Origin: Halisarca cf. caerulea
Taxonomy: Eukaryota; Porifera; Demospongiae; Chondrillida; Halisarcidae
Length of the DNA: 64,000 nt
Reading direction: 5' to 3'
Assembly: GCA_963170055.1 (NCBI GenBank)
Contig: CAUJGJ010000258.1
Location: 3,569,001-3,633,000 of the forward strand
Each line of letters begins with the position of its first letter. Position 1 is the stretch's first letter. Positions 54,001 to 64,000 of the stretch are shown here, piece by piece. Made by a program: the position numbers and the translations under genes. Below the pieces are notes generated by a model, which saw nothing but the letters and a program-made list of their open reading frames with translations, was not told where the DNA came from and did not search any database.

Positions 54001-57000
54001 GAGTGTTAGTGGTGCTAGTGCCAAATATTGGTATTAGCAACAGCATATCCAATACTAGACAAATACGTCCACAGCACTTCAGAAACTACATGTATATCCA
54101 CTGACAATGTGTGTGGTGATAGTACCAAATATTGGTCTTAGAACCACTATATCCAACAGTACACAAATACGCCAACTATATTTCAGAATCTTCATGCATG
54201 TGTACTGGGAATGTGCGTGGTGCTTGTGCCAAATATTGGTATTAGACCAGCGTATCCAACACTACAAAAATACGCCCACAGCACTTCAGAATCTTAATGT
54301 GTGTCCACGTTGAATGTGCGTGGTGCTAGTGCCAAATAATTGTATTAGCACCAGCATATCTAATAGTACACAAATACGCCCACAGCAGTTCAGAAACTTT
54401 ATGTGTGTCTACTGGGAATGTGCATGGTGGTAGTGCCAAATTTTGGTATTGAAACTACTATATCCAAAATTACAAAAATACTCCCACAGAACTTCAGAAA
54501 ATACATGTGTATCCACTGAAAATGTGCGTGGTGCTAGTACCAAATATTGGTCTTAGAACCACCATTACCAACACTACACAAATACGCCCACAGCTCTGCA
54601 GAAACTACATGTATATCCACTTATAATATGCGTGGTGGTAGTACCAAATATTGGTCTTAGAACAACTATATCCAACAGTAAACAAATACGCACACCAAAG
54701 TTCAGAATCTTCATGTATATGTACTGCGAATGTGCGTGGTCCTTGTGCCAAATATTGGTATTAGCACCAGCGTATCCAAAACTACACAAATACGCCCACA
54801 GCACTTCAGAATCTTAATGTGTGTCCACGTTGAATGTGCGTGGTGCTAGTGCCAAATATTTGTATTAGCACCAGCATATCTAATAGTACACAAATACGCC
54901 CACAGCAGTTCAGAAACTTTATGTGTGTCTACTGGGAATGTGCATGGTGGTAGTGCAAAATTTTGGTATTAGAACCACTATATCCAACACTACACAAATA
55001 CGCCCACAGCTCTTCAGAAACTTCATGCGTGTCCACTGTGAGTGTGAGTGGTGCTAGTGCCAAATATTGGTATTAGCAACAGCATATCCAACACTACACA
55101 AATACGTCCACAGCTCTTCAGAAACTACATGTATATCCACTGACAATGTGTGTGGTGCTAGTTTCAAACATTGGTCTTAGAACCACCATATCCAACACTA
55201 CACAAATACGCCCACTAAACTTCAGAATCTTCATGTATGTGTACTGCGAATGTGTGTGGTCCTTGTGCCAAATTTTGGTATTAGCACCAGCGTATCCAAC
55301 ACTACAAAAATACGCCCACAACACTTCAGAATCTTAATGTGTGTCCACGTTGAATGTGCGTGGTGCTAGTTCCAAATATTTGTATTAGCACCAGCGGATG
55401 CAACACTACACACATACACCCACAGCACTTCAGAAACTTCATGTGTGTCCACTGGGAATGTGTGCGGTGCTAGTACCAAATATTGGTCTAATCACCAGCA
55501 TATTAAACCCCATACAGATACGCCCACAGCATTTCAGAAACTTCATGTGTATTCACTGACAATGTGCGTGGTGCTAGTACCAAATATTTGTCTTAGAACC
55601 ACCATATCCAACAGTACACAAATACGCCCACTATACTTCAGAATCTTCATGCATGTGTACTGGGAATGTGCGTGGTGCTTGTGCTAAATATTGATATTAG
55701 CACCAGCGTATCCAACACTAAACAAATACGTCCACAGCACTTCAGAAAATACATGTATATCCACTGACAATGTGCGTGGTGCTAGTACCAAATATTGGTC
55801 TTAGAACCACCATATCCAACAGTACACAAATACGCCCTCTATACTTCAGAATCATCATGCATGTGTACTTGCAATGTGCGTGGTGCTTGTGCCAAATATT
55901 GGTATTAGCACCAGCGTATCCAACACTACACAAATACGCCCACAGCTCTTCAGAATCTTAATGTGTGTCCACATTGACACGTTGTGTCCCCTGCGAACTT
56001 TATGTGTGTCTACTGGGAATGTGCATGGCGGTAGTGCGAAATTTTGGTAATGAAAGTACTATATCCAAAACTACAAAAATACTCCCACAGAACATCAGAA
56101 ACTACATGTGTATCCACTGAAAATGTTCGTGGTGCTAGTACCAAATATTGGTCTTAGAACCACCATATCCAACACTACACAAATACGTCCACAGCTCTGC
56201 AGAAACTACATGTATATCCACTGATAATGTGCGTGGTGCTAGTACCAAATATTGGTCTTAGAACCACCTTATCCAACAGTAAAATAATACGCCCACCAAA
56301 GTTCAGAATCTTCATGTATGTGTACTGCGAATGTGCGTGGTCCTTGTGCCAAATATTGGTATTAGCATCAGCGTATCCAACACTACACAAATACGACCAC
56401 AGCACTTCAGAATCTTAATGTGTGTCCACGTTGAATGTGAGTGGAGCTAGTACCAAACATTTGTATTAGCACCAGCGTATGCAACACTACACAAATACAC
56501 CCACAGCACTTCAGAAACTTCATGTGCGTCCACTGGGAATGTGTGCGGTGCTAGTACCAAATATTGGTCTAATCACCAGCATATTAATCCCCATACAAAT
56601 ACGCCCACAGCATTTCAGAAACTTCATGTGTATTCACTGACAATGTGCGTGGCGCTAGTACCAAATATTGGTCTTAGAACCACCATATCCAACAGTACAC
56701 AAATACGCCCACTATACTTCAGAATCTTCATGCATGTGTACTGGGAATGTTCGTGGTGCTTGTGCCAAATATTGGTATTAGCACAAGTGTATCCAACACT
56801 ACACAAATACACCCACAGCACTTCAGAAACTTCATGTGTGTCCACTGGGAATGTGCGTGGTGCTAGTGCCAAATATTGGTCTTAGAACCACCATATCCAA
56901 CCTTACACAAATACGCCCACAGCTCTTGAGAAACTTCATGTGTGTCCACTGTGAGTGTGAGTGGTGCAAGTCCCAAATATTTCGATTAGCACCAGCATAT

Positions 57001-57990
57001 CCAATAGTACACAAATACGCCCACAGCAGTTCAGAAACTTTATGTGTGACTACTGGGAATGTGCATGGTGGTAGTGCGAAATTTTGGTATTGCAACTACT
57101 ATATCTTAATTACAAAAATACTCCCACAGAACTTCAGAAACTACATGTGTATCCACTGAAAATGTGCGTGGTGCTAGTACCAAATATTGGTCTTAGAACC
57201 ACCATTACCAACACTACACAAATACGCCCACAGCTCTGCAGAAAGTACATGTATATCCACTTATAATATGCGTGGTGGTAGTACCAAATATTGGTCTTAG
57301 AACCACCATATCCAACAGTAAACAAATACGCCCACCAAAGTTCAGAATCTTCATGTATGTGTACTGTGAATGTGCGTGGTCCTTGTGCCAAATATTGGTA
57401 TTAGCACCAGCGTATCCAACACTACACAAATACGCCCACAGCACTTCAGAATCTTAATGTGCGTGCACGTTGAATGTGCGTGGTGCTAGTACCAAATATT
57501 TGTATTAGCACCAGCGTAAGCAACACTAAACAAATACACCCACAGCACTTCAGAAACTTCATGTGCGTCCACTGGGAATGTGTGCGGTGCTAGTACCAAA
57601 TATTGGTCTAATCACCAGCATATTAATCCCCTAAAAATACACCCACAGCATTTCAGAAACTTCATGTGTATTCACTGACAATGTGCGTTGTGCTAGTACC
57701 AAATATTGGTCTTAGAACCACCATATCCAACAGTACACAAATACGCCTATTATACTTCAGAATCTTCATGCATGTGTACTGGGAATGTGCGTGGTGCTTG
57801 TGCCAAATATTGGTATTAGCACCAGCGTATCCAACACTACAAAAATACGCACACAGCACTTCAGAATCTTAATGTGTGTCCACGTTGAAAGTGCATGGTG
57901 CTAGTGCCAATTTTTTGTCTTAGAACCACCATATCCAACACTACACAACTACACCCACAGCAATTCAGAAACTTCATGCGTGTGTACTGG
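54000..57990 (+). repeat. Satellite sub-family C with 5-monomer (520-bp) period
   Basis: Monomers with CACGTTGAATGTG, CACCAGCGTATCC, CAGAATCTTAATG and TATATCCACTGACAATG appear together. The GTGTCCACGTTG monomer is at 54301, 54821 and 55341, exactly 520 bp (5 x 104) apart, and again at about 56422, 57461 (as GTGCACGTTG) and 57876. CCCACCAAAG recurs at 56292 and 57331 (1,039 bp). An aberrant junction sits near 55976-56000. Confidence 0.85.
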
Positions 57991-60900
57991 GAATGTGCAT
58001 GGTGCTAGTGCCAAATTTTGGTCTTAGAACCACCATGTTCAAAACTACACAAATACACCCACAGCAATTCAGAAACTTCATGTATGCCCACTGGGAATGT
58101 GCGTTGTTCTATTGCCAAATATTGGTTTTAGAATCACCATATTCAACACTACACAAGTATGCCCACAGCACTTCATAAAGTTCATGTGTGTCCACTGGGA
58201 ATGTGGGAGGTGCTAGTGCCAAATATTGGTCTCAGAACCACCATATCGAACACTACACAAAACACCCACAGCACTTCAGAAATTTTATCCGTGTGCACTG
58301 GAAATGTGCATGGTGCTAGTGCCAAATTTTGGTTTTAGATCCACCATATCCAACACTACACAAATAAACCCACAGCACTGGGAATGAGCATGGTGCTGGT
58401 GCCAAATTCCGGTATTAGCACCAACATATTCAACACTACACAAATACGCCTGCAGCAGTTCAGAAACTTCATGTGTCCATTGAGAATGTGCCTGGTGCTA
58501 GTGCCAAATTTTGGTCTTAGAACCACCATACCAAAACAATACACAAATACACCCACAGCACTTCAGAAACTTCATGTGTGTCCACTGGGAATGAGAGTGG
58601 TGCTATTGCCATATATTGGTACTAGCACCAGCATATTCAACACTACACAAATACGCCCACAGCAGTTCAGAAACTTCATGCGTGTGCACTGGGAATGTGC
58701 ATGGTGCTAGTGCCAAATTTTGGTGTTAGAACCACCATATCAAATACTGCACAAATACACCTACAGCAGTTCAGAAACTTCATGTGTGTCCAATGAGAAT
58801 GTGCGTGGTGCTAGTGCCAAATATTGGTCTGGGAATCACCATATCCAACACTACACAAATACACCCACAGCAAATCAGAAACTGAATGTGCTTCCACTAC
58901 GAATGTGCGTGGTGCTAACGCCAAATATTTGTATTAGCACCAGCACATCCAATAGTACACAAAAACGCCCACAGTACTTCAGAAACTTCATGCGTGTGCA
59001 CTGGGAATATGCATGGTGCTAGTGCCAAATATTGGTCTTAGAACCACCATATCCAACACTACACAAATACACCCACAGTAATTCAGAAACTTCATGTATG
59101 TCCACTGGGAATGTGCGTGGTGCTAGTACCAAATATTGGTCTGAGAACCACCATATCAAACACTACACAGATACACCCACAGCTCTTCAGATACCTCATG
59201 TGTGTCCACTGGGAATGTGCGTGGTGCTAGTGCCAAATATTTGTATGAGCACCAGTATATGCAATAATACAGAAAAACGCCCACAGCACTTCAGAATCTT
59301 CATGCGTGTGCACTGGGAATGTGCATGGTGCTAGTGCCAAATTTTGGTCTTGGAACCACCATATACAAAACTACACAAATACACGCACAGCAATTCAGAA
59401 ACTCCATGTGTGTCCACTGGGAATGTGCGTGGTGTTATAGCCAAATATTGGTTTTAGAACCACCATATCCAACACTACACAAATACGCCCACAGCAATTC
59501 AGAAACTTCATGTGTGTCCACTGGGAATGTGCATGGTGCTAGTACCAAATATTGGTCTTAGAACCACCATATCCAACACTACACAAATACACCCACAGCA
59601 ATTAAGAAACTTCAAGTGTGTCCAATGGGAATGTGCGTGGTGCTATTGCCAAATATTTGTATTAGCACCAGTATATGTAATAATACAGAAAAACGCCCAC
59701 AGCACTTTAGAAATTTCATGCGTGTGCACTGGGAATGTGCATGGTGCTAGTGCCAAATTTTGGTCTTAGAACCACCATATCCAAAACTACACAAATACAC
59801 CCCCAGCAATTCAGAAACTTCATGTGTGTCCACTGGGAATGTGCGTGGTGCTATTGCCAAATATTGGTTTAGAACAACCATATTCAACACCACACAAATA
59901 TGCCCACAGCACTTCATCAATTTCATGTGTGTCCACTGGGAATGTGCGAGGTGCTAGTACCAAATATTGGTCTGAGAACCATCATATCCAACACTACACA
60001 GATACACCCACAGCTCTTCAGATACCTCTTGTGTGTCCACGAGGAATGTGCATGGTGCTAGTACCAAATATTGCTATTAGCACCAGCATATTTAACACTA
60101 CACAAATACGCCCGCAGCAGTTCAGAAACTTCATGTGTGTCCACTGAGAATGTGCGTGGTGGTAGTAAAAAATTTTGGTCTTAGAACCACCATATCCAAC
60201 ACTACACAAATACGTCCACAGCACTTCAGAAACTTCATGTGTGTCCACTGGCAATATGCATTGTTCTAGTGCCGAATATTGGTCTAAACACCAGCATATG
60301 CAACACTACACAAATACACCCATAACATTTCAGAAACTACATGTATATCCACTGACAATATGCGTGGTGCTAGTACCAAATATTGGTCAGAAAACCACCA
60401 TATCCAACACTACACAGATACACCCACAGCTCTTCAGATACCTCATGTGTGTCCACTAGGAATGTGCGTGGTGCTAGTGCCAAATATTTGTATAAGCACC
60501 AGCATATCCAAGAGTACAAAAAAACGCCCACAGCACTTCGGAAACGTCATGCGTGTGCACTGGGAATGTGCATGGTGCTAGTGGCAAATATTTGTCTTAC
60601 AAAAACCACATCCAACACTACACAAATACACCCACAGCAATTCAGAAACTTCATGTGTGTCCACTGGGAATGTGCGTGGTGCTAGTACCAAATATTGAAT
60701 TTAGCATCAGCATATTCAACACTACACAAATATGTAAGCAGCACTTTAGAAACTTCATGTGTATCCACTGATAATATGCGCGGTGCTAGTAACAAATATT
60801 GGTATTAGCAACAGCATATGCAACACTACACAAATACGCCCACAGCACTTCATAAACTTCATGTGTGTCCACTGGGAATATGCGTGGTGCTAGTGCCGAA

Positions 60901-62395
60901 TATTGGTCTAATCATCAGCATATGCAACACTACACAAATACGCACATAGCAGTTCCGAAAGTTCATGTGTATCCACTGACAATATGCGTGGTGCTAGTAC
61001 CAAATATTGGTCTGAGAACCACCATATCCAACACTACACATATACACCCATAGCTATTCAGATACCTCATGTGTGTCCACTAGGAATGTGCGTGGTGCTA
61101 GTGCCAAATATTTGTACAAGCACCAGCATATCCAATAGTACACAAAAACGCCCACAGCACTTCGGAAACTTCATTCGTGTGCACTGGGAATGTGCATGGC
61201 GCTAGTGCCAAATTTTGGTCGTAGAACCACTATATCCAACACTACACAAATACACCCACAGCTCTTCAGAAACTTCATGTGTGTCCACTGAGAATGAGCG
61301 TGGTGCCATTGCCAAATATTGGTAATAGCACCAGTATATTCAACACTACACAAATACGCCCACATCACTTCAGAAACTTCATGTGTGTCCACTGAGAATG
61401 TGCGTAGTGCTAGTGCCAAATATTGGTCTTAGAACCACCATATCCAACAATACACAAATACGCCCACAGCTCTTCAGAAACGTCATGCGTGTGCACTGGG
61501 AATGTGCATGGTGCTAGTGCCAAACTTTGGTCTTAGAACCACCATATCCAACAATACACAAATAAACCCTGAGAACTTCAGAAACTTCATGTGTATCCAC
61601 TGACAATGTGCGAGGTGCTAGTGCCAAATATTGGTCTTAGAACCACCATATCCAACACTACACAAATACAACATCAGCACTTCAGAAACTTCATGTGTGT
61701 CCACTGAGAATGTGCGTGGTGCTATTGCCAAATATTGGTCTAATCACCAGCACATTCAACACTATACAAATATGCCCATAGCACTTCAGAAACTTCATGT
61801 GTATCCACTGACAATGTGCATGGTGCTAGTGCCAAATATTGGTCTCAGAAACACCATAGCCAACACTACACAGATACACCCACAGCTCATCAGATACCTC
61901 ATGTGTGTCCACTAAGAATGTGCGTGGTGCTAATGCCAAATATTGGTCTTAGAACCACCATATCCAACAGTACACAAATATGCACACAGCACTACAGAAA
62001 CTTAATGTGCTTCCACTGGGAAAGTGCGTGGTGCTAATACCAAATATTTGTAATAGCATCAGCATTTCCAATAGCACACAAAAACTCCCACAGCTCTTCA
62101 GAAACTTCATGCGGGTGCACATGGAATGTGCATGGTGCTAGTGCCAAATATTGCTCTTAGAACCACCATATCTTACACTACACAAATACGCCCACAGCAC
62201 TTCAGAAACTTCATGCATTTGCACTGGGAATGTGCATGGTGCTAGTGCCAAATATTGCTCTTAGAACCACCATATCCAACACTACACAAATACGCCCACA
62301 GCACTTCAGAAACTTCATGGGTGTGCACTGGGAATGTGCATGGTGCTAGTGCCAAATTTTGGTCTTAGAACCACCATATCCAACACTACACAAAT
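57990..62395 (+). repeat. 104-bp satellite array, family B, part 3
   Basis: Mixed A-like and B-like monomers without the CACGTTG marker of sub-family C. One monomer near 58371-58384 is shortened by about 26 bp between CACAGCA and CTGGGAATG. I see no insertion and no gene. Confidence 0.9.
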
Positions 62396-64000
62396 ACGCC
62401 CACCAAAGTTCAGAATCTTCATGTATGTGTACTGTGAATGTGCGTGGTCCTTGTGCCAAATATTGGTATTAGCACCAGCGTATCCAACACTACACAAATA
62501 CGCCCACAGCACTTCAGAATCTTAATGTGTGTCCACGTTGAATGTGCGTGGTGCTAGTACCAAATATTTGTATTAGCACCAGCGTATGAAACCCTACACA
62601 AATACGTCCACAGCACTTCAGAAAATACATGTATATCCACTGACAATGTGCGTGGTGCTAGTACCAAATATTGGTCTTAGAACCACCATATCCAACAGTA
62701 CACAAATACGCCCTCTATACTTCAGAATCTTCATGCATGTGTACTGGGAATGTGCGTGGTGCTTGTGCCAAATATTGGTATTAGCACCAGCGTATCCAAC
62801 ACTACAAAAATACGCCCACAGCACTTCAGAATCTTAATGTGTGTCCACGTTGAATGTGCGTGGTGCTAGTGCCAAATATTTGTATGAGCACCAGCATATC
62901 TAATAGTACACAAATACGCCCACAGCAGTTCAGAAACTTTGTGTGTCTACTGGGAATGTGCATGGTGGTAGTGGCAAATTTTGGTATTAGAACCACTATA
63001 TCCAACACTACACAAATACGCCCACAGCCCTTCAGAAACTTCATGCGTGTCCACTGTGAGTGTGAGTGGTGCTAGTGCCAAATATTGGTATTAGCAACAG
63101 CATATCCAACACTACACAAATACGTCCACAGCACTTCAGAAACTACATGTATATCCACTGACAATGTGTGTGGTGCTAGTACCAAATATTGGTCTTAGAA
63201 CCACCATATCCAACAGTACACAAATACGCCCACTAAACTTCAGAATCTTCATGTATGTGTACTGCGAATGTGCGTGGTCCTTGTGCCAAATTTTGGTATT
63301 AGCACCAACGTATCCAACACTACAAAAATACGCCCACAGCACTTCAGAATCTTAATGTGTGTCCACGTTGAATGTGCGTGGTGCTAGTACCAAATATTTG
63401 TATTAGCACCAGCGTATGCAACACTACACAAATACACCCACAGCACTTCAGAAACTTCATGTGTGTCCACTGGGAATGTGTGTGATGCTAGTGCCAAACA
63501 TTGGTCTAATCACCAGCATATTAAACCCCATACAAATACGCTCACAGCACTTCAGAAACTTTATGCGTATTCACTGACAATGTGCGTGGTGCTAGTACCA
63601 AATATTGGTCTTAGAACCACCATATCCAATAGTACAAAAATACGCCCACAGTACTTCAGAAACTTCATGCGTGTCTACTGGGAATGTGTGTGGTGCTAGT
63701 GCCAGATATTAGTGTTAGCACCAGTGTATCCAACACTACACAAATACACCCATAGCACTTCAGAAACTTCATGTGTGTCCACTGGGAATGTGCGTGGTGC
63801 TAGTGCCAAATATTGGTCTTAGAACCACCATATCCAACCCTACACAAATACGCCCACAGCTTTTCAGAAACTTCATGTGTGTCGACTGTGAGTGTGAGTG
63901 GTGATAGTGCCAAATATTGGTATTAGCAACAGCATATCCACTGGGAATGTACGTGGTTAAAAGTGCCAAGTATTGGTCTAATCACCAGCATATTCAACCA
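62396..64000 (+). repeat. Satellite sub-family C, second block (runs off window)
   Basis: CACGTTG monomers reappear at about 62529, 62841 and 63359, with CACCAAAGTTCAG at about 62401 and CACCAGCGTATCC monomers. The block closely resembles 54.0-57.9 kb, so it is probably a second copy of that segment. The array continues past the window end. Confidence 0.85.

Noticed and set aside
5470..64000. Dozens of 60-157 codon open frames with recurring peptides on both strands
   Set aside because: They are the 104-bp satellite read in rotating frames (104 is 3 x 34 + 2). The same three peptides recur in order and end at the TAG of TATTAG; longer frames occur only where a point change removes that stop. 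There is no consistent start context, domain or codon preservation.
5470..64000. CENP-B box or other known centromere protein site
   Set aside because: I looked for the TTCG...CGGG pattern in the monomer and did not see it. A centromeric role cannot be claimed from sequence alone.

Overview
This window is eukaryotic repeat DNA and holds no convincing protein-coding or RNA gene. It contains interstitial CCCTAA (TTAGGG-type) telomeric tracts, about 58 kb of 104-bp satellite DNA, and three short DNA-transposon-like insertions. TTAGGG telomeres together with piggyBac-like and hAT-like elements suggest an animal, but the species cannot be named from this sequence. The telomeric tracts run C-strand 5' to 3'. 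This fits a position near a left-hand chromosome end, with the satellite on the centromere-proximal side; that placement is inference.

Layout. (1) 1-3125: three tandem copies of a composite unit, an AT-rich non-coding block of about 840 bp followed by a (CCCTAA)n tract. The second and third copies are 1,399 bp apart and their blocks look identical; the first copy is diverged and cut by the window edge. (2) 3120-3224: the C-strand tract meets, at a 12-bp palindrome, eight G-strand-oriented 12-mers (TTAGGGTTACCG). (3) 3225-5469: a degenerate tandem repeat of about 62 bp. It is interrupted by a 1,005-bp piggyBac-like non-autonomous element (TTAA target duplication, 14-bp terminal inverted repeats) and by a small 21-bp tandem repeat.

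(4) 5470-38807: a homogeneous head-to-tail array of a 104-bp satellite (family A), with several layers of higher-order repeats (6-, 8-, 9- and 17-monomer units) and a 3.4-kb block repeated at an offset of exactly 8,736 bp. (5) 38808-64000: a related but more diverged array (family B, with a sub-family C at about 54-58 kb and after 62.3 kb). It is interrupted by a 729-bp element with 19-bp terminal inverted repeats and by a 469-bp hAT-like element.

The many short open frames in the satellite are artefacts. The 104-bp period is not a multiple of three, so one sequence is read in rotating frames and ends at a conserved TAG. The most interesting points are the 31-nt dyad (potential hairpin) kept in family A monomers, a single-base change that turns its centre into the palindrome CCAATATTGG in the middle of the array, the layered higher-order structure, the tail-to-tail telomeric junction, and the three transposon insertions whose flanks reconstruct the empty sites.
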